Assembly: GCA_030847615.1 (NCBI GenBank)
Contig: JAUMIR010000004.1
Coordinates: forward strand, 100,268,001-100,332,000
Direction: 5' to 3'
DNA from: Gambelia wislizenii
Lineage: Eukaryota > Chordata > Lepidosauria > Squamata > Crotaphytidae
DNA: 64,000 nt
Shown here one piece after another: positions 46,396 through 57,610 of the stretch (positions are counted from its first letter, which is position 1; each line of letters begins with the position of its first letter). The translations under genes and the position numbers were made by a program. Under the pieces are notes generated by a model. The model was not told the origin of the DNA. It worked only from the letters and a program-made list of their open reading frames with translations, and made no database searches.

Positions 46396-47023
46396 TGGAT
46401 TGGAATTAGGATAAAGCTGACTTGAAATTCCTTCTAAACTATGAAGCTAGGTGGGTGGTCATAGCTCAGTCACCATCTCCTAAAATAACCAACCCCACAG
46501 GATGAAATGGTAACATAAAATGGGGAAATATAACTGGTAAAAAATATAGGTATGGGATAACAGTGGTAGGGAAAGCCATTCCTTGTCTAAGGAAGAAGGG
46601 TGACATGTGAGCATGCTTGCTTTGGTTAGGATGGCTGGGTGGTCTAAGGTCTGCATTGGGTGCCATGGTGGGCCAAACAATTCCCACCACTGATCTGTGG
46701 TTACAGGAGCTAAAGAGACGCGTGCATTCTGCAGCCACAGGTGATGAAGAAGGACCAAAGAGAGGCTCCATTGTATGTAAATCCAGGGTAGTGTTCAAAT
46801 TATGATGGGAAAGTTAGGGATGCCCTTAATTAAATCTACAGGCTTTACCCTCACTTTACCAACCCAAAGACATTTACCCCTATACTCTGTAACACTGGAT
46901 CAAGGTATTTTCAAGGGTCAGAAAAAGTAGGTTATGTTAACACTTGGTTGTCTTGGTGTTGTTATTTTACCTACAATTATTAGAAAGTGAAGCAGAACCT
47001 GCTCTCAAAGCACTTGGGAGAAC

Positions 47024-47993
47024 TCTCTCTCTCTGGCTTTTCTTTGCAAACGAAGATTCACGAAGGACTTATCCCGCGCTTTCTGCAAGCGCGCTGATGA
47101 CTAAAAAGGCCAGTCCAAGATAAACAAGTCCAGTTGCAGAAAGCACAGCAGGAGGTCTCCTTGGGTGATGTTTCCAGGTTGTGATTCTTTCTGCGTTGTC
47201 GTTTCTCTTCAAGACTTGTTTGGCGTGAGTTCTCAAATAAGGCTGCAGCATTGTGGATAGTGCATCTCTATGCTTCCCGATGTGAGGCCATGGCGGACCA
47301 TTATTGGTGATCAATTTGGCTGAGCCTGAGATGTTGTTTCAGGGAGTCCTTGTATCACTTTTTTGGAGCACCCCTCTTACACTGACCTGTGGTGAGTTCA
47401 CTGTAGAGTACTATTTTGGGGAGGCGATGGTCCTCCATCCTCAGCACTGTATACGCACAATTCTAAATATACCCTGGACTGACTTTGTGATGAATGTTGC
47501 TGTCCTTGAGCAAGCAGGGATCACCAGCATTGAGGCCATGATATTGAGAACACAGCTGCGCTGGGCAGGGCATGTTTCTAGGATGGAGAACCATCGCCTC
47601 CCCAAAATAACACTCTACAGTAAACTCGCCATGGGTCAGCGTAAGAGGGGCGCTCCAAAAAAGCGATACAAGGACTCCCTGAAACAACATTTCAGGCTCG
47701 GCCAAATTGATCACCAACAATGGTCTGCCCTGGCCTCACATCGGGAGGCATGGAGCCGCACTATCCACAATGCTGCAGCCTTATTTGAGAACTCACGCCG
47801 AACAAGTCTTGAAGAGAAATGAGAACGCAGAAAGAATCATAACCGGGAAACATCACCCAAGGAGACCTTCTGCTGTGCTTTCTGCAACCGGACTTGTTGA
47901 TCTCAGATTGGCCTTTTTAGTCATCAGCACACTTGCAGAAAGTGCAGGATGAGTCCTTCCTGAATCTTCATTTGCGAAGAAAAGCCAGAGAGA
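47024..47993. repeat. 970-bp fold-back of two LINE 3' ends
   Basis: Left arm 47024-47442 is the reverse complement of right arm 47579-47993; the spacer is about 136 bp. The outer ends are CTCTCTCTCTGGCTTTTCTT and AAGAAAAGCCAGAGAGAG. Each arm encodes the C-terminus of a LINE protein (RGAPKKRYKDSLKQH; HNAAALFENSRRTSLEEK). The arms differ at scattered sites, so the fold-back is old or formed from two distinct copies. The spacer holds the start of the right copy plus 60 bp of other sequence. Confidence 0.85.
47506..47993 (+). mobile_element. Non-LTR retrotransposon ORF2 C-terminal fragment
   Basis: Open frame EQAGITSIEAMILRTQLRW, AGHVSRMENHRLPK, KKRYKDSLKQHFRLG, DHQQWSALASHREAW to SLEEK, then FCNRTC. 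It starts at the same base (GAGCAAGCAGGGATCACCAG) and stops at the same base as the copy at 18168-18650. Confidence 0.78.
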
Positions 47994-48029
47994 GCTTGGT
48001 TGCTAGTTTAACTCCACAAGTACACTCTC

Positions 48030-48750
48030 ATCACTAGGAACAGAAGGCATACTAATAGAGCTGATTCAAGCTATAGAGTCAGAATACATCCAAATTATAA
48101 CAAAAATATAGAAAACAATATGGAAAACAAAACAATGGCCCACAGACTCCAAATACTCATAGATCTGGACCATAGATTCCAAAACCCAAGAAAAAATAAT
48201 ATCAGAGATTGTAATAACCACCAGACCGTTGCAAGCAAAGTGATCCTCAAAATTTTGCAATAAAGACTTTTACTGTATGTGTATTGAGAAACATCATCCA
48301 TCCAAGATGGATTTAGAGAAGGATGAGGCATTAGACATCTTATTACAAACATACATTGGCTAATGGAGCACAGCAAAGAATTTCTGGAGAAAATCAGCCC
48401 ATGATTGATAGATTACAGCAAATCCTTTGACAGTGTAGATTATGAAAAACTATTTACTCCTCCAAAAGAAACAGGGATGGCACAACATTTGCTTATCCTG
48501 ATATGTAACCTATATAGTGGACAAGAGGCCACTGTCAGGTTAGAACATGGAGAATCAGAATGGTTTTCAGTTGGCACTATAAGAGGTCTGATAAAGGTGC
48601 AATTTATTACCCTATCTGTTTAATTTGTATGCCAAACATATAATATGTAAAGTTGGATTAGACTCCGAGGAAGAAGGTGTGAAAACTGGAGGAACATCAA
48701 CTATTGAAGATAGGCAGATGATTGCCTACTACTAGCAGAAAATAGCCTTT
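48030..48750 (+). mobile_element. BovB-type (RTE) LINE, reverse transcriptase part
   Basis: Decayed reading frames give TIWKTKQWPTDSK, IDYSKSFDSVDYEKL, HLLILICNLYSGQEATVRLE and, after a shift, ADDCLLLAENS (catalytic ADD). The order and motifs are those of the BovB/RTE reverse transcriptase. The continuation is at 50200-50697; the gap is filled by an L2/CR1-like LINE and a SINE. Confidence 0.72.
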
Positions 48751-48754
48751 GAGT

Positions 48755-49997
48755 GATTTTTAAATTATGGTTTCTAGATGAGGCAGATTATCTGGATCCA
48801 TTTCAGTCTGGTTTCAGGCCTGGTTATAGGATGGAAACAGCTTTGGTCACCTTGGTGGATGACCTATGCAGGGAACTGGATGGGGGAGTGTGTCCCTGTT
48901 GGTTCTGCTGGACCTCTCAGTGGCTTTTGATACCATCGACCATAGTATCCTTCTGAGCTGTTTCTCTGGAATGGGGCTGGAGGTTCTACACTGTTCTACA
49001 GTGGCTCCACTTTTTCCTGGAGGGGAGCTCTGACAGGGTAGTGCTGGGGTTTTCCTGCTTGACTCCTTGGCCGTTAGCCTGTGGAGTCCCCCAGGGGTCA
49101 GTCGTGTCTCCTGTGCTATTTAACATCTATATGAAACTGCTGAAGAGGTTGTCCAGAGTTTTGGAGTTAGGTGTCACCAGTATACTGATGATACCAGCTC
49201 TATTACTCCTTTGCACTTAATTCCAATGAAACTGTTTCTGTGCTAAACTGGTGCCTGGCAGCTGTAATGGACTGGATGAGGGCAAATAAATTGAATCTTA
49301 ATCCAGACAAGACAGAGGCATTCCTGGTCACTCAAAAGACAGATCTGGGAATAGGGATTCAGCCTGTGATAGATGGGGTTACACTCCCCCTGAAAATGCA
49401 GGTTCACACTTTGGGAGTCCTCTTTGATTCAGCTCTGAGCCCGGAGGCTCAAGTTTCAACAGTGACCAACAAGTTTCAGCTGTGCTTTTGCACAGTTAAA
49501 GCTAGTACACCAACTGTACCCATTCCTAGAGAAGTTGGATCTGGCCATGGTGGTACATGCCTTGGTTATATCCTGTTTGGGTTACTGTAATGCACTCTAT
49601 GTGGGGCTGCCTTTGAAAAGTGCTCAGAAACTTCAATTGGCCCAAAGAGCAGCCACCAGGTTGTTAACTCGGGCTGGCTACAGGAGCACACAACTCGCTT
49701 GTTTTGACATCTCCATTGGTTGCCGGTCCTCCTTCTGGGCACAATTGAAAGTGCTGGTTTTGACCTATAAAGCCCTATACAGCTTGGGTCCAGGTTATTT
49801 GAAGGACCGTATCCCCCCTTATGAGCCCATTAGAACTCTAAGATCATCTGGAGAGGCCCTTCTCTCTGTCCTACCACCCTCTCAGGCTTGTTTGGTGGGA
49901 ATGAGGGAGAGGGCCTTCTCGGTGGCTGCTCGTAGTCTTTGGAACTCCCTCCCTAGAGAGGCCAGGATGGCAGGATATAAATAAATAAAATAATAAT
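48755..49997 (+). mobile_element. L2/CR1-like LINE, 5'-truncated
   Basis: [49 protein letters not shown] (shifted frame) and a YTDDT in place of YADDT give the reverse transcriptase core. LNWCLAAVMDWMRANKLNLN and NPDKTEAFLV follow. The C-terminus has YCNALYVGLPLKSAQKLQLA and RAATRLLTRAG, and ends RERAFSVAARSLWNSLPREA. The 3' end is GGATATAAATAAATAAAATA. Several frameshifts; not active. Confidence 0.85.
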
Positions 49998-50192
49998 TAT
50001 GGTGACCCTATCACAGAGTTTTCTTGGCAAGAGTTATTCAGAAGAGGTTTGCCATTGCCTTTCTTTAAGACTGAGAGAGTATGACTTCCCAAGATCACCC
50101 AGTGGATTTCTATGGCTGAGCAGGAATTCGAACCCTGCTGTCTTGGAGTCTAAGTCCAGCACTCAAGCCACTACACCACACATACCTAGGCT
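49998..50192 (-). mobile_element. tRNA-derived SINE with BovB-like tail
   Basis: Reverse orientation: TTATGGTGACCCTATCACAG through CACCCAGTGGATTTCTATGG to GCCACTACACCACACA. It sits between the L2-like LINE end and the second BovB segment. Confidence 0.78.
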
Positions 50193-50194
50193 CA

Positions 50195-50697
50195 GTCATT
50201 AGTCAAAACAGAGACTGTGGTCAAGAAATCAGAAGACTTAGACTTGGGAAAGCATCTATAAAGGAACTATATAAGATCCTCAAGTATAAAGATATATAAT
50301 TGAATACCAAAGTCAGAATAATTTAAGCCATAGTATTTTCATTATCTGTGTAGGGCTGTGAAAGCTGGATAGTGAAGAAAGCTGATGGAAAAATCCGTTC
50401 TTTTGAAATGTGGTGCTGGAGAAAAGTTCTATGAATACCATAGACTGCCAAAAAGACAATAAATGGGTCCTGAACAAATCAAGCCTGAACTCTCCCTAGA
50501 AGTCACAATGGCAGACTGAGGCTATCATACTTTGGACATATCATGACATGGCATGATTCACTGGCAAAGACCATAAAGACATAGCGCTGAGTTTGCAGGA
50601 CCTGAGTAGGGCTGTTGATGACAGGGTGTCTTCCAGGGCTCACATTCATAGGGTCACCATAAGTTAATGCTGATTTGACAACACATAATAACAAGCT
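50195..50697 (+). mobile_element. BovB-type LINE, C-terminal part and tail
   Basis: Translations with stops give KASIKELYKILKYKDI, GCESWIVKKADGKIRSFEMW, CWRKVL and LRLSYFGHIM. This is the known C-terminal order of BovB (GCESW..KK; FELWCWRR; YFGH.MR). The 3' end GGGTCACCATAAGTTAATGC is homologous to the tails of the SINEs in this window, identifying the LINE family that probably mobilised them. Confidence 0.75.
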
Positions 50698-50759
50698 TGA
50701 AGAATATCACCAGATAAGAAAGTAAGGATCACTCATATGGTATGTGATTCATGCCCTGC

Positions 50760-51045
50760 TTGGTATGCTTCTGTAGGGAGGTGAAGACTTTTATTTCGAT
50801 GGTCTTTGAGGACTGATTGCTCAGAGGGAAAGGCCCTTTCATAATGTCTTGTACAGTATTGCCTGTATTTGGTTTTTTTTTTTTTAAGTGGTCATGCCTT
50901 TAATTGCTTTTAATTCTGTTAACAGTTTAATTATATTTTAAAACTTTTGTAAAATGTACACTTTTAGTTGTATTTGTTCTAACTTTTGTAAGTTGCCTTG
51001 GGTCACAGGACTGGGGAAAAAGCAAGATATAAATAAGTAACATAA
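50760..51045 (+). mobile_element. LINE 3' tail, L2-like
   Basis: Ends GTAAGTTGCCTTGGGTCACA and GCAAGATATAAATAAGTAAC, the shape of an L2/CR1-like 3' terminus. The 5' part is not clearly recognisable. Confidence 0.4.
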
Positions 51046-51049
51046 CAAT

Positions 51050-52968
51050 ACATTTTCTGCTGAGAAATACATGGAGCTGCTTCCTTGGATGCTTTCAGGC
51101 CAAGCTTTTACTATGCAATTTCTCTCCCTCATTTGTGTAGATTGTGCAAAGACCAGAGGGCATCATCTTTAAACTGCAGCCCTCCTGAGTTTTCCCATTG
51201 TGTTTTCTGTATTTCCCTCCTTACCAGAGAAAATCTATTGAAGCAAAATTACAGAACAGCTGTATATTTTAATGTGCTTTTAAATGTTTTTGTTGTTATT
51301 TTAATATTTTGATCAGTTTACTAATGTTTTAATAGTAAAGTTTTTTTAAAAAAAGTTATACCTGTTTTTTTTAATTCTAGGGGTTGTCTAAAGGGTGAAA
51401 ATACTCCTCACAGAATGCAATGAAAATACAGGCTGTCTTAATGGCATCCCGCATCGTTTTGGCATATTCAGAATGAGGGGGGCCAAAAATGTCATAAACT
51501 GCAAAGGGAAAGCCTTTGCAGTTTTTCCTGGAGTTAAAAAAAAAAAAAACTCTGAAGGAAATGCCCATTCCCGCTCATTGGGACAAGCAATTCGATTTGA
51601 ATTGCTTTCCCATAGGAGAGGAAGTGCAAGCTGGTTGGCTGGATGAGCGTGGGGACCAGGCTTGCTAACAGGGAAAGCGCCCGCTGCTGCCATGTTGGAT
51701 TTTTGCCTTAGCAAATGATGGCTAAGGTGAAAAAATTGTGTGTTTTCCCCCCTTTTTTATGTAAAGGTAAAATATCGCTTATGTGCACCATGGAAATAGG
51801 TTTTTTATTAAAAAAAAGTTAGGCGGTGGCAAATTTAAAAACGTGAGTACAGTAATTCACTTGCAGCCACCATCTTGGCTAGATAAAGGGCATGCAAACT
51901 TTATGGGGGCTGTAAGACCATTAAGACAAGTCACAGCTGCTGCAAATTGTCTTTACTGCAGATCACTCCAGTTTTTTTGGGGGGGGGGCTCTATAGATGA
52001 CCCCCTAGTGTCCCATCCTGGGAGAAAGGTGAGATATATATTTATTTATTAACCAACTAAAGACTTTTAATTGTGAGTAGTTGTATCTCTTTCTCTGGAA
52101 GCAGTTTTTATCTGTTTCTGGTGCATACAGTGCAAAAAAGAATTGTGTTACAATGCTTATGTAATATATATGTATATTTATCTTGTGTTTTTCTGTTGTT
52201 CCTGTTGGCCATCCAGGAATCTTAATTTTTTTTTACATAATTTTAATTTAAAAATTGGAAAAGGTGTCCGCAAAGGGAAAAGTTCCAATTTTAAAAAATT
52301 ATCAGCGCCATTTTTAACCTTCAACAAACTCAACAGTTGTTTGATTGCCCAAGATCTGTGAAACATTTACTCCTGTTCTGGAATCTTTTTAAAAAAACAT
52401 TTTTGCTAATACTGTAGTCTGAAGCGAATAAACTGAAGCCTTAATAGTTATGACACAAGTCGCTGCCTATGATACTTCAAGCGTGGGACAGAAAATAAAA
52501 GGTTATTCCCAGCACCTTGTGAACCAAATTTGAAAGGTCCACCTTCGCCCCAGGTGTGGAGCTGGAGTGCCAGATCACTCATGCATGTGGGGACAGTCTG
52601 TCTGAATTGTACATGCATTAAAATCCTATATGGGCTGGCTGCATTCAATCAATTCCCAGATATTTTTCTGTGAATTAACTCTCTGGTTTTGGCCAACATG
52701 CATTTTGATGGGTTTTCAACAGCTGGGACTGGCAGGCAGGTTTCACATAAAGAGCTGTATTGGACTTTTTAATCATTGTTCAGTCTGGCCCAATGATCTC
52801 CATGAATTCTAAACCAAATGGGCTTATATGGCAAATGTGATTGTCTGAATCATAAAGGCGGAAAACAAATCAAGTTCATAGAAGTTCAGAATATCAAGAT
52901 GTTACCAGCCAAGATGTTCTTCTTTAAAAAAAAAAAAGCATTTTCATGCTTTAAAATCTTGAGACTCT
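51050..52968. other. Intergenic, no feature recognised
   Basis: Mixed AT-rich sequence. Around 51460-51760 it is richer in CpG and G, with homopolymer A (51537-51550) and, at 51975, G runs, but I find no gene or repeat boundary. Confidence 0.3.
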
Positions 52969-53385
52969 GGGCCCTTTCACACTACACCAGTGCTTCTCAG
53001 GCTTTCTAATGTGGGAACCAGCAAATTTCTTTTCCTAATGTGCCAGGAACCAGTACACTATTTATGCCCATTTGTTACAATTGATTCTCAACCCCCACAC
53101 TCCCAGAAACTGGCCAGGGATTGGTATGTGATGGCTCACGGACCTGCATTGGTCTATAAACCACCGCTTTGAGTAGCACTGAACTACACTTTTATTGTAT
53201 AACATTATTATTCCACTCCACACATCCTATGAAATCCTGGCACCTGTTTTTCAAGGAGAGGTATTTTGAATTCTCAGCCAAAGAGCTCTAGTGCCTCACC
53301 AAAGTACAAATCCCAGGATTCCACAGGACGGAGCCATGGCAGTTGAAATAGAATAATTGTGCTATAATAATATAAGTAGTCAGTA
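52969..53385. mobile_element. Palindromic long-TIR MITE carrying a nested hAT
   Basis: Begins GGCCCTTTCACACTACAC. After the nested insert it resumes with TTTTATTGTATAACATTATT and ATGAAATCCTGG. The right half has AAATCCCAGGATTCCACAGG and ATAGAATAATTGTGCTATAA. Same family as 4159-4450. Confidence 0.68.
52988..53181. mobile_element. hAT-like MITE nested in a palindromic MITE
   Basis: Left end CAGTGCTTCTCAGGCTTTC, right end the inverse of CAGTGCTACTCAAAGCGGT. The flanking 8-bp duplication is CACTACAC / AACTACAC (52980-52987 / 53182-53189). A second copy is at 57611-57846. Confidence 0.82.
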
Positions 53386-53439
53386 GTGGAAAAAGTAGTC
53401 AGTAACTGCACTTGAACAGAATGAAAGTAAATGCTCAAT

Positions 53440-53699
53440 ACAAGTCGTCCTCTCCCACCCCCCGCAGTATCCACGGAACCAATATCTGTGGTTTCAGTTA
53501 TCCGTGGGAGACAAAATAGGGATACATACCATAGAGTTGTGCATCCTCTAGGCATCTTTTAGGTCCCCTAATGCAACTCCATGGTATGTTTATACAGGAA
53601 GTCTTTTATTTTAATAGGGTTTGTTACTATTTATGGTTTCACTTACACATGGTAAGTCTAGGAAGTATCCACCACGAATATGGAGGGGCCCCCTGTATA
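53440..53699. mobile_element. Tigger/mariner-like MITE
   Basis: Left ACAAGTCGTCCTCTCCCACC with GTATCCACGGAACC; right GGAAGTATCCACCACGAATA with GGAGGGGCCCCCTGTATA. The terminal and sub-terminal inverted motifs resemble the element at 63053. Confidence 0.55.
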
Positions 53700-53858
53700 T
53701 CTTTTGGTAAACCAGCTAAAAAGTATAGCACTAAAAACAGGTTCCAACTCTGTATCAATTAACAAACATACTGCACTTTGGCTCTAAGATGATGCTTCCA
53801 TTCTTGAAGGAATTCTACTGGAATATAAGAAAATATGATCTGACATATTTTGTTCTTA

Positions 53859-54209
53859 GGAGATTTTCAGACCGCATTTTACCGTGGCTCATGCGGGAGG
53901 AGCTTGCGGGAGAGGGACGGCGGTCTTGCGCGGCAGAGGGTCATTTTCGGACGCCGCCGTCCCTCTCCCAAAACCATCCGTGTCACTTCTGTGAAGCTTC
54001 GGAAGCCGCAGAGCCATATTTTAATCACGGAGGTTGCCCGTGATTAAAATATGGCTCTGAGGCTTCCGAAGCTTCACGGAAGTGACACGGATGGTTTCAG
54101 GAGAGGGACGGCGGTGTCCGAAAACGACCCTCTGCCGCGCAAGACCGCCGTCCCTCTCCCGGAAGCTCCTCCCTCATGAGCCACGATAAAACGTGGTCTG
54201 AAAATCTCC
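53859..54209. mobile_element. 351-bp near-perfect palindromic MITE, TTA target
   Basis: Almost the whole element is two inverted arms. It starts GGAGATTTTCAGACCGCATT and ends GTGGTCTGAAAATCTCC, with AGAGGGACGGCGG inverted on each side. The central arms are ATCACGG/CCGTGAT and CATATTTTAATCACGG/CCGTGATTAAAATATG. TTA lies on both sides (53856-53858, 54210-54212), the 3-bp TWA target of PIF/Harbinger elements. It is GC-rich with many CpGs, unlike the surrounding DNA. Confidence 0.85.
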
Positions 54210-54499
54210 TTAGTATCCTCCAGTTCTGAAAACATTCTGCAAACACAATCCTTACTACAGTGAGTCATTTCCCTAACTCACTCCCTATTTTCCTTTTCCT
54301 CTTTTCACTTTTCCTCCACCAGTAGAGAGAATGACTGTTTTTTCTGCTCCCTGAATGCTCCCTTATTTATCTAATTCCATTTATAAGTCTCCCTGAAGCC
54401 AAAGCAACATATGATAAAACACAATAAAACTAATAAAAACACAAATTAAAAGCAACAATAAAATCAACATATTAAAAGCAGAAGATAAATATCAAGGCC

Positions 54500-54640
54500 T
54501 AAATCAACAGTACAGGTATCCAGATGCTGTTGGACTGTAAGTTTCAGAAGTCCTTGCCAACAAAGCCAAAGGGAAGGAATGTTGGGAGTTGCAGTCCAAC
54601 AATATCTGGAAGACCACAGGATCCCCACCTCTGGACTAAA
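54500..54640. mobile_element. hAT-like fold-back repeat fragment
   Basis: ATCCAGATGCTGTTGGACTG and GGGAGTTGCAGTCCAACAAT, then ATCTGG, are the inverted interior motifs of the family at 7163. Ends GATCCCCACCTCTG. Confidence 0.6.
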
Positions 54641-55311
54641 CCCAGTTGTTGGACCCAACTAGAGTAGACCCACTGAATGAATGAGAACATGGTCTGTCAA
54701 CATTTATATAAACTTAATTGAATCAGTTTTATTCTAGTGATAATTAACATTGGATTTAAGCCAAATCAGTGCAAAGAAGGGCAGTTTTAAAATGTATCTT
54801 TGTAAATCTATTATAATGCTGCTGCTGCTGAAGATTAAAAAGGCTGTAAGAACAGACAGTTATTCACCTAGTGCCAGAAACTCAACAAGGTTGGTGTCAG
54901 GCAGACCCAAAGACAGAAAAGTCAGTAGAAAAGGGTGGATGCCTTTAGCATATCATTAGTAACTGCTCTTTCTCTCCCTCCCCCCCCCTCCCTATGAAAA
55001 CCTAATTAAATTACATCTATGTAGTAAGGTGAACTTTTAAAACTATTAAGTTTGTCTTGTCTATACAAGGCAAAAAAATATGGATTGATCCACAGTAATG
55101 GCAGTTTTCAGCAGCTGCTATTTGTCTTAACGGTTTTTGTTTTTGGCAGATCGCAGGCATGTGATGCTATCCGCGTCTGCTGTGCAAATGGACATCCCTG
55201 CAACTCAGGATATGGCTGCGAGTGAATTACTCGTGTTTTTATTTACCTCAATTTGCCTCCACCAGACAGTATTTTTTAAAACCATATCCAATGTGTGAAA
55301 TAGCGGGATGC

Positions 55312-55396
55312 TTTGATCGTGATTTCCTGCATGGCAGGAGGTTGGACTGGATGGCCCTTGTGGTCTCTTCCAACTCTACAATTCTATGATTCTAAG
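55312..55396 (+). mobile_element. CR1 3'-end fragment
   Basis: CCTGCATGGCAGGAGGTTGG, GGTCTCTTCCAACTCTACAA and terminal ATTCTATGATTCTA repeats. Strongly 5'-truncated. Confidence 0.85.
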
Positions 55397-55621
55397 TTGC
55401 CATTTAAGTTAAATGCCTGAAACAAAAAACTTTACCAGAATGAAATGGGAAAATGCTATGCATGATTTTACTCTCCCTTTGCCCCTTGTTCCTGTTTTGA
55501 GGTTGGTAGAAAAGGAAATGGCTACATGAATTTTGGAAAACTCATTTTTCATCCACCCTCCCATGTAACCATATCCCCTTTCCCATTCTTTAATGTACTG
55601 ATTAGCACAAAACATATGGGG

Positions 55622-55952
55622 GGAAGTTGAAGGAGCTGGGCATGTTCAGCTTGGTCAACAGAAGACTAAGGGGTGACCTGATTGCACTCTTTAAATACCT
55701 CAAGGGCTGTCATAGAGAGGAGGGTGTTAAGTTACAGGAGGGTAGATTTTGATTGAACATTAGAAGGAACTTCTTGAGAGCGCGAGCAGTTCTGCAATGG
55801 AACCAATTGCCTAGAGAGGTGCTGAGGTCTCCTTCTCTGGATGTCTTCAAAATGGCTGTACCTGATGGGGATGCTTAGCTGAAAATTCTGCACTGAACAA
55901 GGGGTTGGATTTGATGGCCCATGAGGTCCCTTTCAGTTCTAAGATTCTATGG
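55622..55952 (+). mobile_element. CR1 LINE 3' region
   Basis: GAGCTGGGCATGTTCAGCTT, AGACTAAGGGGTGACCTGAT, CATTAGAAGGAACTTCTTGA and GGATTTGATGGCCCATGAGG, ending AGATTCTATGG. This is the standard CR1 3' region. Its end abuts the DNA element at 55951. Confidence 0.87.
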
Positions 55953-56652
55953 ACTTTATCAGACGGGGCTGTAATTGCACAGACGGGGCTGTAATCACAC
56001 ATTCGACGTGATGTTAGCAAGAGCAGGTTTCCACTATCACATAATGTTGTCCTCCTTCTGTGGCCAGTCCGTACTTCAATCTCCAATAATGTGTCACTTT
56101 TAATTGATGGATTAAGCTGTCAATAGATCTTCAATATTGCTGTTTTCACGGTATTGAAGTTGTGCGAAACCACGTTCCGTTGTAATTGCAAATTACAGCA
56201 TGAATGGGCAGTTCCTCTCCCCCCCACCCCCTTCCTGGGTGGAACAGGAAGACAGTCTACAGGATGCGCTTTTTATGAACTGTCCCGTTTTGCTAGCAAG
56301 TTTTTATGTTTGTTTCTGTGCTTAAGTGTCTATTTTGTTTGCGTTTTAAAGTGTTTTTTGGTGTTTTTACCTGAACTCGTGTCTTCTCACGAGAACCACC
56401 AAGATCACACACGCATGCTAACCCAGAAGTAAGTGGATATATTCCTTAAAGGAGCATGCACTGGCTAGTGCAAAGCGTCAATATATTGTTAAGGCAAGGT
56501 AATGCGAAGACAAGTGCTACTGTAGTAGGGCCTTTAATCCTGTTATTAAAACGCTATTGGTGGTCATTTGATCATTTCTGTTGCAATGCCACTATGTTTC
56601 TGCTTTCCTTACTCACAGAATTACAGTGTTTTAAAACGCTAGTCTGATAGAG
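55951..56652. mobile_element. DNA transposon remnant, GGACTTTATCAGACG termini
   Basis: The left end GGACTTTATCAGACGGGGCT is mirrored by GCTAGTCTGATAGAGTC at the right (about 56639-56652). The left terminus is close to that of the element at 62160-62750. A direct repeat AGACGGGGCTGTAAT occurs twice at 55962-55993. No transposase frame. Confidence 0.5.
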
Positions 56653-57229
56653 TCATGGATTCCTTTGACACAAATAATTCCATTGGAACTACTCTTGAGC
56701 AAGTAGTTTTTGTGAATTAAATATTGAAATTTCCCAACTGTGAGAGATTAACAGAAAGCAAGAAGAAGCTTTGCAAAAATACAAGAGAAGTATTCTGTGG
56801 TTAAAGAACCAGCTGGGAAAAAGTAAAAGTTGTAGACTCTTTAGCACAGCTTCTTGTTTAATTAATTAATTAATTAATTTACTAATGGTTTAATTATGTA
56901 ATTAAGGAAATGCTGAAATTCCAACTTAAGTCAATTGCTTTCATGGGGAAAAAAAAAGAATTAAGCTGGCCCTTATCATTAGAAAGTTTCCAACTTAATT
57001 TGAAAACTTGATTTTAATTTTTTAGTTCCTCTAAAGTCAGACCACTTTAGGGTAGCACTCCATAATTGTGGGGCTAACACAGAGAAGGGGCTTGTCTATA
57101 CGGGAAGAAATAATGCACATACCTGTGCATTATAGGCAAATTTGCAGCAGCGATCCTTTGTCTCTACAGCGTTTTGACAAAAACAAAAGTATGTGAAGCT
57201 TTCCTCTGTGATGTTCACATGGCCACAAA

Positions 57230-57499
57230 TCAAGATGGTGGCCATGTTATTATTTTGTGGGGTGGGGGAAGGAAGGTGAAGGGGACCCAGCAGCACATGG
57301 AGACGACGAGGAGGGTGGCCACTGCGAGGAAGAGGAGGTAAGTCACCCGCCGTTTACTCATCTTGGAGGCGACAGCAGCCTTCAATTCTGGCTGCAAAGG
57401 GACAGGAGGAACTGCTTGGCCAGCCACTGGGACAAGGAAGAAGAGGGTGGTTCTTCGCTGCTTCATTTTACCTTTCATGACACACAAACACACACACAT
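57230..57499 (-). other. Unidentified open frame with signal-anchor-like segment
   Basis: The minus-strand frame contains MSKRRVTYLLFLAVATLLVV then SMCCW from an inner ATG near 57360. Positive residues followed by 18 hydrophobic ones look like the start of a type II membrane protein. No homologue is recognised, the frame ends 40 codons later and no clear donor is seen. Low confidence that it is a gene. Confidence 0.2.
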
Positions 57500-57610
57500 C
57501 CCTATCTACCTTTATACCTATGTCTATGTCTATATCTCTATCTATATATCTCTGAGCTCTTGTATGCCTTTCTAGGAATGAGATGAATGTCTTATCATGA
57601 CATCTAGAAT

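Noticed and set aside
46466..46805. 110-residue minus-strand frame and overlapping shadows
   Set aside because: No homology recognised, no splice signals or conserved domain, and open frames exist in several phases at once.
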